Shown here in pieces: positions 54,276 to 63,823 of a DNA stretch of 64,000 nt. The notes under the pieces were generated by a model that saw only the letters and a program-made list of their open reading frames with translations, ran no database searches and was not told the DNA's origin. Position 1 is the first letter of the stretch, and each line of letters begins with the position of its first letter. Location: assembly GCF_017968885.1 (NCBI RefSeq), contig NZ_CP072913.1:6612501-6676500 (forward strand). The letters run 5' to 3'. Both the position numbers and the translations under genes were made by a program. Source of the DNA: Pseudomonas sp. Tri1 (GTDB lineage: Bacteria; Pseudomonadota; Gammaproteobacteria; Pseudomonadales; Pseudomonadaceae).

Positions 54276-56489
54276 GTGAAAGTTTTCTCCCGCTATTTAA
54301 CCCATCCCCTCGCTTCCCTTATCACCCTGGTCGGCTGCGTATTGCTGGTCCCAATGGGCCTACGCCTGGCGTTGGGCTGGTCCGACCCACTGGGCTATCT
54401 GTCGGACCTGGGCATCGGTGGGTTACTGATCGCGTTGCTTTACCGTCGCCCCTGGTGGCTGGCTCTGCCGGTATTATTGGCCTGGAGTGCTTTGAGCCTG
54501 GCCAGCATCGAGCTGGTCAGCGCGGTCGGGCGGATGCCCAACCCCTCGGACGTGCATTACCTGATTGACCCGCAGTTCGTTGAAAACTCCACCAGCGGCG
54601 GCTTCGCCCACCCCTGGCTGGCTGCGACTCAATTGGCCGCGCTGGGGTTTTGGCTGCTTGCCCAAGCCGCCAGCCGTACGCGACGAGCGCCACGTTTGCC
54701 TCGCCCCGCCTGGGCATTGCCCGTGGTGCTCTTGCTGAGCCACGGCACGCTGCAATCCTGGCGTCCCAGTGAGGCGGACCAATGGAATGTGTTCAACCTG
54801 CCCCACCAACTCATCACGGCGGGTATCGCCGCCGGGCAGGACCAAGCCCGGCAATGGTTCGACGGCGATGCAATGGAGCCTGCCCCGCCGATGGAGGGGC
54901 TGACCCGCCTGGATCTCGATGGAAATAAACTGCTGGCCGGACCGGGCCGTGCGCGCAACGTCCTGGTCATCGCCCTGGAGGGCATTCCCGGGGCCTACGT
55001 GGGCGCCAACCGCCAGGCCTTGAACAGCCGCTATCAAGAGAACCTGATGCCGCACCTCAGCGCATGGGCCGAGCGTGGCATGAACACCCCCGATTACGTC
55101 CTGCACAGTCACCAAACCATCCGCGGCCTGTACGCGATGCTGTGTGGCGACTACGACAAACTCAACGATGGCACGCCCAAGGGCGTCGAAATGCTCAACC
55201 AGCCCCAGCGCAACCAGGCCTGCCTGCCGGCCCAACTGCGTCAGAACGGCTTTTCCACCCATTTCCTCCAAGGCGCGGGCCTGCGGTTCATGGCCAAGGA
55301 CCGGATCATGCCGCACATCGGCTTCGACACGACCCTGGGCATGGACTGGTTCACCCGACCCGCCTACCTGGAATTTCCCTGGGGCAAGGACGACAAGACC
55401 TTCTTCGAGGGCGCGCTGGACTACGTCGGGCAACTGCAACAGGCGCAAAAGCCCTGGATGCTCACCCTGCTGACCGTGGGCACCCACCAACCGTACTCCG
55501 CGCCGGATGACTACCTGCAACGCTACGACACCGCCAAGCAAGCCGCCGTGGGTTACCTGGACGATGCGCTGGAGAGCTTCCTGGCGGGCCTGGAACGCCA
55601 GGGCATTCTGGAAAACACTCTGGTGGTCATCACCTCGGACGAGTCCCATGGCATCGACGATGTGCGCCTGGCGTCGTCCTGGGGGTTCAATTTGACGCTG
55701 GCGCCGGAGCCATTACCGAGGATCAAGTCAGGGACCTACGGCCATGTCGACCTGACCGCATCGATCCTCGACTACTTCGGTTTCGCGGTGCCCCCGTCAT
55801 TGTCCGGCCGCTCGCTGTTCCGGGACTACTCGACGGGCCGGGAAATCATGTCGTTCACCAATGGCAAGCTGCGCTATCACGACGGCAAAGGTACGTTCAC
55901 CGAGTGCAATTTCCTGCAGAACTGCCGCTATTACTCCAGCCCAGGCTTCATCGCCGACCAAGCCAGCTACGGCGGGCAATACAGCGGCCAGCGAGCCAGG
56001 CTGATCAACGCCCGGGCCACGGCCCTGGACCAGACCCTGCTACGCACGCCCCTGAACCAGCATTACCAGTTTGGCAGCGCCGATAAAATCCCACTGCCAG
56101 CCCAGGTCACCAATGACTGGACCGATAACCTGATCGGCGCTCAATACCTGGAAATGCCCAAGGGCTCACAGACCCGCGTCAGCCTGACCATCCGCGCCGT
56201 GGAGGCAGACCATGCCGCCTATATTTCCCTCAAGGCCAAGGAGTTCGAGCGGGATGTGCCGATGGACCTGCCCACAGACGTGGCGGTAACACCCGGGCAG
56301 CCGCTGGTGATGAACATCCGTTTCGATAACCCGCAACCGCGCAAGGCGTTTTCCTTCCATTTGCTCGGTCATGGGGTGGGCGCCGTCGAGATCAGTGATT
56401 TCAGCGTCGTGACCGAACTGCCGGACCAGACCGACCAACCGGAATACCTGGACGACATGCAGGACGACCGTGAGGCGCAGTCCAGCTGA
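54276..56489 (+). CDS. LTA synthase/sulfatase-type membrane transferase
   Basis: 737 residues from a GTG start with GGAAG upstream. About five N-terminal membrane segments (residues 10-140) precede a periplasmic alkaline-phosphatase-superfamily domain: NVLVIALEGIPGAYVG, HSHQTIRGLYAMLCGD (likely nucleophile Thr), TVGTHQPYSAPDD and VVITSDESHGIDDVRLASSWGF. A C-terminal beta-rich extension follows. Such proteins transfer phosphoglycerol or a similar group from phospholipid to an envelope glycan. The glycan here is unknown; osmoregulated glucans or an O-polysaccharide are options. No biosynthetic genes are adjacent. Confidence 0.85.
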   Translation: MKVFSRYLTHPLASLITLVGCVLLVPMGLRLALGWSDPLGYLSDLGIGGLLIALLYRRPWWLALPVLLAWSALSLASIELVSAVGRMPNPSDVHYLIDPQFVENSTSGGFAHPWLAATQLAALGFWLLAQAASRTRRAPRLPRPAWALPVVLLLSHGTLQSWRPSEADQWNVFNLPHQLITAGIAAGQDQARQWFDGDAMEPAPPMEGLTRLDLDGNKLLAGPGRARNVLVIALEGIPGAYVGANRQALNSRYQENLMPHLSAWAERGMNTPDYVLHSHQTIRGLYAMLCGDYDKLNDGTPKGVEMLNQPQRNQACLPAQLRQNGFSTHFLQGAGLRFMAKDRIMPHIGFDTTLGMDWFTRPAYLEFPWGKDDKTFFEGALDYVGQLQQAQKPWMLTLLTVGTHQPYSAPDDYLQRYDTAKQAAVGYLDDALESFLAGLERQGILENTLVVITSDESHGIDDVRLASSWGFNLTLAPEPLPRIKSGTYGHVDLTASILDYFGFAVPPSLSGRSLFRDYSTGREIMSFTNGKLRYHDGKGTFTECNFLQNCRYYSSPGFIADQASYGGQYSGQRARLINARATALDQTLLRTPLNQHYQFGSADKIPLPAQVTNDWTDNLIGAQYLEMPKGSQTRVSLTIRAVEADHAAYISLKAKEFERDVPMDLPTDVAVTPGQPLVMNIRFDNPQPRKAFSFHLLGHGVGAVEISDFSVVTELPDQTDQPEYLDDMQDDREAQSS

Positions 56490-56536
56490 ACAAAACGATT
56501 CGGCCCGGATGAGGACCACCAACAGGACGCCTGGGG

Positions 56537-57133
56537 CTAATCCAGCAACCGATGCAGCTTGGCGTACTGCAACAGCATGATCGTCTTGCCGTCGCAAATC
56601 TCCCCGCTTTCGATCATGCCCAAGGCCTGGTCGAGGGGCATCTCCAGCACCTCGATCTCCTCGCCCTCGGCTTCCAGCCCGCCACCTTCGTGCTGCTTAT
56701 CCTCGTCAAAGTATTCACCAACGAAAAAATGCACCCGCTCAGTCACCGAGCCCGGGCTCATGAAGGCGTCGAACACCTTGCGCACGTCCTGGATGATATA
56801 GCCGGTTTCCTCCTGGGTTTCCTTGCGGATACAGGTATGCGGGTCGTCGTTGTCCAGCAGGCCGGCGCAGGTTTCGATCAGCAAGTCATCGTGCCCGTTG
56901 ACGAAGGCCGGGAAGCGGAACTGCCGGGTCAACACCACGGTCTGCTTGGCCTTGCTGTACAGCAAGATGGTGGCGCCGTTGCCACGGTCATAGGTCTCGC
57001 GCGTCAGCTCGCGCCATTGGCCGTTGCGGCCGAGGTAGTCATAGGTGGTCTTGCGCAGCACGTACCAGTTGTCTGAGAGGACTTCGACGTTCTTGATGCG
57101 TACGCGATCCTTGATGCTGGTTGCCTGTGTCAT
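56537..57133 (-). CDS. nudK: GDP-mannose pyrophosphatase NudK-type Nudix hydrolase
   Basis: 198 residues. The Nudix box is AGLLDNDDPHTCIRKETQEETGY, with an Asp and a Lys in place of the usual first Glu and Arg, as is common in NudK. RVRIKNVEVLSDNWYVL at the N terminus and FMSPGSVTERVHFFVGEY are family-specific. It cleaves GDP-mannose and related nucleotide sugars. It is convergent with the LTA-synthase-like gene and divergent from the chemoreceptor. Confidence 0.9.
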   Translation of the reverse strand: MTQATSIKDRVRIKNVEVLSDNWYVLRKTTYDYLGRNGQWRELTRETYDRGNGATILLYSKAKQTVVLTRQFRFPAFVNGHDDLLIETCAGLLDNDDPHTCIRKETQEETGYIIQDVRKVFDAFMSPGSVTERVHFFVGEYFDEDKQHEGGGLEAEGEEIEVLEMPLDQALGMIESGEICDGKTIMLLQYAKLHRLLD

Positions 57134-57198
57134 TCACCCGCTCCATTCGGGGCCAGAGGCCCACTTCAAAACCCTATTCACGCTTCTTTGATACTCAC

Positions 57199-57223
57199 AA
57201 AAAAAATCACGATGGCCCATCGT
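57199..57223 (-). terminator. Terminator-like hairpin upstream of nudK
   Basis: On the minus strand the hairpin ACGATG-GGC-CATCGT is followed by GA and then eight T. It lies 66-90 bases upstream of the nudK start, within a divergent spacer with no known upstream gene, so it may be an attenuator or end a small RNA. Confidence 0.5.
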
Positions 57224-57324
57224 CTTTTCTAGTTCGACAAAACCTGTGCGCTCATTAAATCTTCGACCAGCCCTGAGCCTGCGGGGATTCCATAAATAAA
57301 AAAGAGACCAGACGAGAATTCCTC

Positions 57325-59214
57325 ATGGGCATCAATCTGAAATTCGGTCAAAAGATTCTTCTCGGTGCCTGCGTCATCGTGATGGCGGTATTCCTGTCTT
57401 TCTCGTTGTTCAACGACCATCGCCAGCAAGCAAGTACCCGCGAAGCACTGCACAGCAACTTGCAGTCCACGGGCAAGTTGCTCGGCGCGAACCTCGACAG
57501 CTGGCTGGCCGGCCGAATCCTGTTGATCGAAGGTGCCGCCGAAACCGTCGCCGCCAATCCCACGCCAGATACCATCGGTGCCATTCTCTCCCAGGACATC
57601 ATTACAAAGACCTTCATAGCCAGCTATGTCGGCCTTGAAGACAGTCGTTTCTTTATTCATCCCGAGCGGGTGATGCCAGATGGGTATGACGTTCGCCAGC
57701 GTGCCTGGTACAAAGATGCGGCTCGCACCCTTAAACCCGTGCTGACCGAACCCTACATCGGTGCCGGCATCGATTATCTGATCATGACCCAAGCGGCCCC
57801 GATCAAGATCAATGGCAAAGCCGCTGGTGTACTGGGTGCGAGTCTGAGCCTGGAACAACTCGCGAAAATCATCAATGCCGTGGACCTCAACGGCATAGGT
57901 TATGCCTTCCTGATCAGCGACGATGGCAAGATCCTGGTGCACCCGGACAACACACTGGTGACCAAGACTCTCACACAAGCGTTCCCCGAAGGCCCGCCGA
58001 GCATCAACAGCGCCTTGAGTGAAGTGCAGGAAAACGGCCGAACGCGGATCGTCACGTTTACGCCGATCAATGGCCTACCTTCGCTGCACTGGTCCATCGG
58101 ACTTTCAGTGGATAAAGACGAAGCCTACGCCGCACTCCACGAGTTTCGCACTTCGGCGCTGGTCGCCACATTGATCGCCATGCTGGTCACGGTCGGTTTG
58201 CTCGGCCTGTTGATCAACGCCCTGATGCGACCATTACGCAGCATGGGCTCGGCCATGCAATCCATCGCCGATGGCGAAGGCGACCTGACCCAGCGCCTGC
58301 ACAGCTTGTCCCGGGACGAGTTCGGCATGATGGCCGGAGGATTCAACCGCTTCGTCGAACGTATCCAGCAGTCGATCCGAGAAGTCCTGGCGTCCAGTAT
58401 CCAGCTCACCCAATTGGCGGCACAGGTCAGCCAGGCGTCGCATTCATCCCTGAAGAGCTCCGACACGCAAGCAGCCCTGACCCATAACGTCGCCACGGCT
58501 ATCAATGAGCTTGGGGCCGCAGCCCAGGAAATCGCCCGCAGCGCCGCTCATGCATCAAGCCGCGCCTCTGATACCAGGGATCAGACCCAGGAAAGTCAAT
58601 CTGTGGTGCAGCGCAATATCAACGCCATGTCGCAGCTCTCCTCGCAAGTGGTCAATACTCGCCAGGACATCGAAAGCCTGAACGAAAAAACGCTGAAGAT
58701 CGGACGTATTCTCGACGTCATCAAAGGCATCTCCGACCAGACCAACTTGCTGGCCCTCAACGCTGCCATCGAGGCCGCCCGCGCCGGGGATGCCGGACGC
58801 GGTTTTGCGGTGGTCTCGGACGAAGTACGTACGCTCGCCCATCGCACCCAACAATCAGCTCAGGAAATCCACAGCATGATCGAGGAGCTGCAGGCAGGTG
58901 CCGGCAACGCCGTGAGCGCCATGCTCGAAAGCCAGCGTCACAGCGACGACAACGTCAATACCGCCAAGCTCGCGGGCGAGCGACTCAATCGCGTGCTGCT
59001 GGGTATCGGCGAGATCGACGAGATCAACTTGTCCGTGGCCACCGCCACCGAAGAGCAAACCTCAGTGGTGGACAATCTGGATCGCGACATCAGTCACATC
59101 AACAGCCTGAATCAGGAAATGGTCGGCAATCTGCAATCCACCTTGCAGGCCTGCACTGAACTGGAAAACCAGTCACGCCGCCTGCAACAAATGGTCAACA
59201 CCTTCAAAACCTGA
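57325..59214 (+). CDS. Methyl-accepting chemotaxis protein with dCache domain
   Basis: 629 residues. TM1 ([19 protein letters not shown]) and TM2 (about 276-296) flank a periplasmic dCache domain of about 240 residues. That domain includes [12 protein letters not shown], the RxWY part of the amino-acid-binding motif seen in PctA-type receptors. A HAMP domain ([25 protein letters not shown]) and the signalling domain follow, with the hairpin tip [34 protein letters not shown]. There is no C-terminal CheR-binding pentapeptide. An amino acid ligand is likely but not proven. Confidence 0.92.
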   Translation: MGINLKFGQKILLGACVIVMAVFLSFSLFNDHRQQASTREALHSNLQSTGKLLGANLDSWLAGRILLIEGAAETVAANPTPDTIGAILSQDIITKTFIASYVGLEDSRFFIHPERVMPDGYDVRQRAWYKDAARTLKPVLTEPYIGAGIDYLIMTQAAPIKINGKAAGVLGASLSLEQLAKIINAVDLNGIGYAFLISDDGKILVHPDNTLVTKTLTQAFPEGPPSINSALSEVQENGRTRIVTFTPINGLPSLHWSIGLSVDKDEAYAALHEFRTSALVATLIAMLVTVGLLGLLINALMRPLRSMGSAMQSIADGEGDLTQRLHSLSRDEFGMMAGGFNRFVERIQQSIREVLASSIQLTQLAAQVSQASHSSLKSSDTQAALTHNVATAINELGAAAQEIARSAAHASSRASDTRDQTQESQSVVQRNINAMSQLSSQVVNTRQDIESLNEKTLKIGRILDVIKGISDQTNLLALNAAIEAARAGDAGRGFAVVSDEVRTLAHRTQQSAQEIHSMIEELQAGAGNAVSAMLESQRHSDDNVNTAKLAGERLNRVLLGIGEIDEINLSVATATEEQTSVVDNLDRDISHINSLNQEMVGNLQSTLQACTELENQSRRLQQMVNTFKT

Positions 59215-59221
59215 ACGTCAT

Positions 59222-60058
59222 TCAGAAGCGGGTTGGCGGGACCCGTGGCAATGCTCGTTTGTGGGCCGTTTTGACATAGGCGCGTTCGATGATCTGTCGC
59301 GCCTGAGGCGATACCTTTTCGCCCATCAGATACGCATCGATCTGCGCGTAACTGCATCCATACGCCACTTCATCCAACTTACCAGGTGCCAAGTCTTCCA
59401 AATCAGCGGTTGGAGACTTGTGCACCAGGTACGCAGGCGCGCCCATCGCCTCGGCCAACAACCGCACCTGGGTCTTCGTCAGCCCGGACAGCGGCGCCAG
59501 ATCGCACGCGCCGTCGCCGAATTTGGTGAAGAAGCCCATCACCGCCTCTGCGCTATGATCAGTGCCGACCACCAACCCATTGCTTAAATTGGCAATGGCG
59601 TATTGCGCCAGCATCCGTGCTCGAGCCTTGGCATTGCCCTTGGCGAAGTCGGTAAGTTCGGCCGAAGGCTGCAAGCCGTCGATTGCGATATTGGTCATCA
59701 ACCCGTCGACACAAGCGGCGATGTTGCTGGTGGTGATCAAGTCCGGCCGGATGAAGTCCAGAGCAGCCTGGGCGTCTTGCTCATCGGCCTGGGTCTTGTA
59801 CGGCAATCGGACTGCGATAAAACGCGCCGCGTAATCTTGATTGCGCAGTTGTTCCACCGCCAACTGGCACAGCAGGCCGGCAGTGAGAGAATCGACGCCA
59901 CCACTGATACCGAGTACCAGGGACTGGCAGCCCGACTCGCGCAAAATCTGCTTTATAAACTCAACGCGGCGGGCAATTTCAGTCTCTTCGCCGCCCTGTG
60001 TGAGTTGGCGGTCGACGCCCAGTTCCCGGGCAATGCTCTCTTGCACAAGCGCAGTCAT
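59222..60058 (-). CDS. nadE: NAD+ synthetase, ammonia-dependent
   Basis: 278 residues. The PP-loop is [13 protein letters not shown] (about residues 49-61), with [28 protein letters not shown] and [13 protein letters not shown] as later conserved stretches. There is no glutaminase domain, so ammonia is the nitrogen donor. It amidates deamido-NAD in the last step of the Preiss-Handler route. It starts two bases after the pncB stop with GGGAG upstream, third in the pncA-pncB-nadE operon. Confidence 0.95.
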   Translation of the reverse strand: MTALVQESIARELGVDRQLTQGGEETEIARRVEFIKQILRESGCQSLVLGISGGVDSLTAGLLCQLAVEQLRNQDYAARFIAVRLPYKTQADEQDAQAALDFIRPDLITTSNIAACVDGLMTNIAIDGLQPSAELTDFAKGNAKARARMLAQYAIANLSNGLVVGTDHSAEAVMGFFTKFGDGACDLAPLSGLTKTQVRLLAEAMGAPAYLVHKSPTADLEDLAPGKLDEVAYGCSYAQIDAYLMGEKVSPQARQIIERAYVKTAHKRALPRVPPTRF

Positions 60059-60059
60059 A

Positions 60060-61289
60060 TCAGGCTCCCAGCTGTGGATTGACAAGGGCGACGTTGAAAA
60101 CTTGGGCGGCGTAGCGCAGAAATGAGGCATCTTCACAGACGTTCTTGATCGGGTCGTCGGAGAACTTAACCACCGGCTCACCGTGGACCCGAACCAACTT
60201 CATGACGATGCTCAGCGGTTCGACACCGTCAACATCACAGGCCAGGCTGGTGCCCATGCCAAAACCGAATTTGGCCTTGCCACGAACGTGGCGCAGGATC
60301 GGCAGACATTTTTCGAAATTGAGGCCATCGGAGAACATCAGGTCCTTGGTGCGCGGATCGACGCCCAGTTCCTTGTAACGCCCCAGCACCTTATCTGCCC
60401 AGACGATAGGGTCACCGGAATCCTGGCGCAGGCCGTCATAGAGCTTGGCGAAGTACAGGTCGAAATCCTTGAGGAAGAAGTCGGTGCTGATGCAGTCCGT
60501 AAGGGCGATACCGAGCCGGCCTCGATACTCGTGCACCCAGTTTTCCAGCGCGGCATTCTGGCTCTCGCGTAACCGCCCCAGTTGCTGATGCACCATCAGC
60601 CATTGGTGGGCCATGGTGCCAATCAGTGGCAGATTGAACTCGTAAGCCAAGTGCGCGTTGCTGGTGCCGACAAAGACGCCAGGAAAATCGCTGCGCATGA
60701 CATTTACCACTTCACGCTGGGCTCTGAATGACAGCCGCCGACGGGTGGAGAAGTCGGAAACACGAAACTCGGCGAGTTCCTCACGACTGGCATTTTTTTC
60801 CAGCCATTCGAACTTTTGGTACAGCTTGCGGGTGACGTCGGCCAACTCGACTTCGGGATACTTCTCGCGGTTGCGCAGTTCGCTGACCATTGCCAACACC
60901 GGTTGCTCGAACATGATGCAATGCAACATCGGACCACGGACGCGGATGTGCAGTTGGCCGTCGACTTGCGCAACGTGTATGTAGCGCAGATTGAAGCGAA
61001 ACAGACCGAGAAACTGTTCGAAGTCCGGGGTCAGGTATTCACGGAAACGCTTGTTGAACAGAAACCGCTGCTCCCCTTCGCGCAGCTGCAACCCGGCAAG
61101 CTTTTCCAGTTCGACACGAATGTCCGGGATCAGGTGACCGAGCCGCTCTTTGGAACGCACGATGAACTGGTATTCCACCTCTACATTCGGGTGCTGGTGC
61201 AAGACCGCCTGCATCATGGTGAAGGTGTAGTAGTCGGTATCCAGAAGACTCTGGATGACGCCGTTGCTTGAATCGTATGCACTGTCCAT
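60060..61289 (-). CDS. pncB: Nicotinate phosphoribosyltransferase
   Basis: 409 residues. Family marks are [58 protein letters not shown] and [16 protein letters not shown]. It makes nicotinate mononucleotide from nicotinate, PRPP and ATP. AAGGA lies six bases before the ATG. It is between the pncA-like gene (9-base gap) and nadE in one operon. Confidence 0.96.
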   Translation of the reverse strand: MDSAYDSSNGVIQSLLDTDYYTFTMMQAVLHQHPNVEVEYQFIVRSKERLGHLIPDIRVELEKLAGLQLREGEQRFLFNKRFREYLTPDFEQFLGLFRFNLRYIHVAQVDGQLHIRVRGPMLHCIMFEQPVLAMVSELRNREKYPEVELADVTRKLYQKFEWLEKNASREELAEFRVSDFSTRRRLSFRAQREVVNVMRSDFPGVFVGTSNAHLAYEFNLPLIGTMAHQWLMVHQQLGRLRESQNAALENWVHEYRGRLGIALTDCISTDFFLKDFDLYFAKLYDGLRQDSGDPIVWADKVLGRYKELGVDPRTKDLMFSDGLNFEKCLPILRHVRGKAKFGFGMGTSLACDVDGVEPLSIVMKLVRVHGEPVVKFSDDPIKNVCEDASFLRYAAQVFNVALVNPQLGA

Positions 61290-61298
61290 GCTTCGTCC

Positions 61299-61946
61299 TT
61301 ATGCGCTTGCCAAGCGGATAGTTTCTTCGCGAGTCGCGGCAACCGAGACCCCCACCTGTTGCAGCTCTTGAATGGCTTGAAGAGCGCCCTCCTCACTGAT
61401 GGCCCGGCAAGCCGGGAGGTGAATGATCACCTTGAAGCCGGCGGCGGCCAGTTGCAGAGCGGTGGTTTTGACGCAGAAATCCAGCGCCAACCCGCCAACA
61501 ATCACCTGCTGCACACCCAGGCCGTTCAGGTACTCGATCACCCCGGTGGAAAGCTTGCCGTGCAGGTCGTGGTAGCAGGCGCCGTAGGGGTGCAAATCCG
61601 GCTCGACACCCTTCCAGACGAAATAATCGTAATCGTAGGGGGTCGGCAGTTGATCCAGCAGGGCAAAACCTTCGGTGCCGGGGACACAGTGGCTGACCCA
61701 AGTGATATCGGCGTGCTCGAGCCCGGTCGGCGAGAACATCTGTGAGTGATCGGCAACCACCCAGGGGGCCAGGGGCGTATGGGCGTCCTTGCTACCGATG
61801 CGAACGCTGGCCAGGGATGCGATGAAATTCAGCTCACCGCCAATCTGGTCGCCGCCCGGCACCGGAAGCTCATCAGGGCATAGCGGTGTAAAGCTCTTTT
61901 GTGCATCGACATCGAAGGAAGCCGTTTTCCGGGTCAGGCTGTTCAT
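61299..61946 (-). CDS. pncA: Nicotinamidase-type cysteine hydrolase
   Basis: 215 residues of the isochorismatase-like fold. ASFDVDAQKSFTPLCPDELPVPGGD holds the catalytic Asp, and GGLALDFCVKTTALQLAAAGF holds the nucleophilic Cys. KDAHTPLAPW is in the position of the metal site, although one usual His is not obvious. As first gene before pncB and nadE it very probably deamidates nicotinamide to nicotinate. GAGGAG precedes the ATG at 61946. A palindromic NrtR-type site is 30 bases upstream. Confidence 0.88.
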   Translation of the reverse strand: MNSLTRKTASFDVDAQKSFTPLCPDELPVPGGDQIGGELNFIASLASVRIGSKDAHTPLAPWVVADHSQMFSPTGLEHADITWVSHCVPGTEGFALLDQLPTPYDYDYFVWKGVEPDLHPYGACYHDLHGKLSTGVIEYLNGLGVQQVIVGGLALDFCVKTTALQLAAAGFKVIIHLPACRAISEEGALQAIQELQQVGVSVAATREETIRLASA

Positions 61947-61975
61947 GCTGGGGTTCTCCTCTTCATGGCTACGAG

Positions 61976-61992
61976 AGTACATAAGGTGTACT
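61976..61992. promoter_or_regulatory. NrtR-type operator 1 (pncA side)
   Basis: AGTACA-TAAGG-TGTACT is a perfect 6-5-6 inverted repeat 30 bases upstream of the pncA-like start. Binding by NrtR, encoded in the divergent operon, is inferred from similarity to site 2 and context. Confidence 0.75.
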
Positions 61993-62094
61993 TTCATAAC
62001 AAGCCATTCGTAGAAAAGATTTTCAACGTCTTACCTGTACCCAATCTGACTCACATGAAAAACCAGATTTTCATCAAAAAGATTTTACTGTTAA

Positions 62095-62111
62095 AGTACA
62101 TGTTATGTACT
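62095..62111. promoter_or_regulatory. NrtR-type operator 2 (nadD side)
   Basis: AGTACAT-GTT-ATGTACT is a perfect 7-3-7 inverted repeat that ends 15 bases before the nadD-like start, so a bound repressor could block initiation. It shares AGTACA/TGTACT arms with operator 1. Confidence 0.75.
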
Positions 62112-62126
62112 AACAGAGGATGAGCC

Positions 62127-62672
62127 ATGTTCGAGATTGCCCTTTATGGCGGCGCCTTCAATCCCCCTCATGCCGGTCACGCCCAGGTGATGATCGAGGC
62201 CTCACGCCAGGCCAGACGCTTGCTGGTGGTCCCAAGCTTGCGGCATCCATACGGCAAGCAAATGGTCGACTATGAAGTTCGCTTGAACTGGCTGGAATCG
62301 ATCGTCGAGAACGTTCAGCCGCTGTGCTGCGCCGAAGTGCGTGCGAGCCGGGTGGAGCAGGTGGTGGCCCGCGGCGTTGAAGGCGCAATCTACAGCTACA
62401 TCCTGCTTGCTCACCTCGCCGACAGCCTGGCCCTGGATGGCAAGCGAATCGCGTTGGTGGTGGGTCAGGATGTCGCGGATCTGCTGCCAACCTTCTATCG
62501 CGGCCAAGAATTGCTGGAGCGTTTTTCCATCCTTTGCGTGGAGGAAAAAATCCATGTGCGTAGCACGGTGGTTCGCGAACGACTGGCTTTGGGCAAGCCG
62601 CTTCCCACCGGCTGGATGGCACCCGGGATGGACCCGTTAAACTATGACCTTTACGCTACCTACGGAAACTGA
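62127..62672 (+). CDS. Nicotinate/nicotinamide-nucleotide adenylyltransferase-like protein
   Basis: 181 residues. ALYGGAFNPPHAGH is the nucleotidyltransferase HxGH motif, and VRSTVVRERLALGKP stands for the ISSTxxR motif. It is smaller than housekeeping NadD and belongs to the accessory type linked to NrtR in Pseudomonas. It probably adenylylates NaMN or NMN. It is the first gene of a two-gene unit with nrtR (1-base gap) and divergent from pncA-pncB-nadE. Confidence 0.85.
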   Translation: MFEIALYGGAFNPPHAGHAQVMIEASRQARRLLVVPSLRHPYGKQMVDYEVRLNWLESIVENVQPLCCAEVRASRVEQVVARGVEGAIYSYILLAHLADSLALDGKRIALVVGQDVADLLPTFYRGQELLERFSILCVEEKIHVRSTVVRERLALGKPLPTGWMAPGMDPLNYDLYATYGN

Positions 62673-62673
62673 C

Positions 62674-63381
62674 ATGCCGACTAGCACAGCCCCCACGCAG
62701 GATTATTTGCACACTATCGACCTCTGTGTGCTGCGCTTCTGCCGGGAGACCCAGGCGCTTGAAATCCTCCTGAATCGACGGGAAGCCGAGCCATTCGCCG
62801 GTCATTGGGCGCTGCCCGGGATTGTGGTCAATGGTGGCGTCGAAGATCTCACGCTGAACGACGCCGTGGAGCGCCTGCGTAATTCAAACAAGGTAGGCAT
62901 GCCGCTGGCCTGGATCGAACAAGTCGGCACCGTCGGCGACGCGTTCCGCGATCCGCGCTGCTGGTCGTCCTCGACGTTCTATCTGGCGATTGTCAGCGAT
63001 GCGGTCCAACTCGCCGAACACCAGGGATTTTTCCCACTCAAGGACGTCGCTGACGCCTCGATCAAACTCCCTTTCGATCACAACAGCCTGGTGGCGGCTG
63101 TCCAGGAGCGGTTGTTGTCCAAGGCCCTCTACAGCAGCCTGCCACTGATGTTCCTGGGCCCGGAGTTCAGTGCGCCGGAAGCGGTGAGCATTTTCTCCGT
63201 GGTGCTCGACCGCCCGGTGCTCAAGACCAGCATGCGCCAGCGGTTGCTGAAGATGACCGAGGCCGGTTACTTGCAGGAAACCGGCCGCAAGAAAAGCGGC
63301 GACGGCGGCCGCCCGCAACGCACGGTGGAAAATCTCAAGCCAGCCCGAGTTTACCTTTTCGATCGTTGTTTTCTGGAGTGA
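62674..63381 (+). CDS. nrtR: Nudix-related transcriptional regulator of NAD metabolism
   Basis: 235 residues. The N-terminal Nudix-like domain (CVLRFCRETQALEILLNRRE, GHWALPGIVVNGGVED) lacks a full Nudix box, as expected for a sensor of ADP-ribose-type ligands rather than an enzyme. The C-terminal winged helix (LKTSMRQRLLKMTEAGYLQETGRKKSGDGGRPQR) is basic and binds DNA. NrtR represses NAD biosynthesis genes. Two 17-bp palindromes between the divergent operons are its probable sites, and the second implies autoregulation. Confidence 0.92.
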   Translation: MPTSTAPTQDYLHTIDLCVLRFCRETQALEILLNRREAEPFAGHWALPGIVVNGGVEDLTLNDAVERLRNSNKVGMPLAWIEQVGTVGDAFRDPRCWSSSTFYLAIVSDAVQLAEHQGFFPLKDVADASIKLPFDHNSLVAAVQERLLSKALYSSLPLMFLGPEFSAPEAVSIFSVVLDRPVLKTSMRQRLLKMTEAGYLQETGRKKSGDGGRPQRTVENLKPARVYLFDRCFLE

Positions 63382-63401
63382 TACTCGGCAAACAGACGCA
63401 G

Positions 63402-63425
63402 GCCCTGGCTGTGCGAGCCCAGGGC
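63402..63425 (+). terminator. GC-rich hairpin after nrtR
   Basis: GCCCTGGCT-gtgcg-AGCCCAGGGC forms a 9-bp stem with one bulged C, 20 bases after the nrtR stop. No T-run follows, so it is a weak or Rho-aided terminator, or part of an element end. Confidence 0.5.
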
Positions 63426-63435
63426 TGATCCTACG

Positions 63436-63561
63436 AAATAAAGTCTGTCGGATCGAGCCCAACAAATACAGGGCCTCGCCGGTGGACAAATCATAAATAA
63501 AGTCTGTCGCAGACCCGATTTTCAACGCTTCGCCGTATGACCTACTAAATAAAGTCTGTCG
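63436..63561 (+). repeat. Three direct copies of a 15-bp repeat
   Basis: AAATAAAGTCTGTCG occurs at 63436-63450, 63495-63509 and 63547-63561, all in the same direction, 59 and 52 bases apart. Copies 1 and 3 are also alike on the left (TGA.CCTAC). The spacers are unrelated. They mark the change from core genome to AT-rich DNA and could be binding sites of a transposase, integrase or regulator. Confidence 0.8.
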
Positions 63562-63823
63562 GAACCGGCGCCGAAGACATCCCAGGACACCAACGATCGC
63601 GCTATTCAACGACGCTTTCAATTGGTGTGCCACAGTACTTACTGGGGACAGCATGACGACCTGCATGATCGACGTTACCGCCTTGACCAACCATTTAGGT
63701 GGTAATGGCCGCTCGTTTGTACTGCGTGTTCTCAAGGGGTTTCATTTGAGCAAATCAGCCACTTGTGTAGAATAATCATATGTAGCTACAATTTGCGAAA
63801 GACAGATCTATAGGGAGATTTAA
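63562..63823. other. Spacer before the AT-rich gene
   Basis: The composition falls from GC-rich to AT-rich across this stretch. A 40-codon ORF (63653-63775, starting MTTCMIDVTALTNHLG) is open but has no ribosome binding site of note and may be a gene remnant. AGGGAG near 63813 serves the next gene. Confidence 0.35.

Noticed and set aside
63436..63561. Repeats considered as a CRISPR array
   Set aside because: Only three 15-bp repeats without dyad symmetry, with unequal spacers and no cas genes in view.
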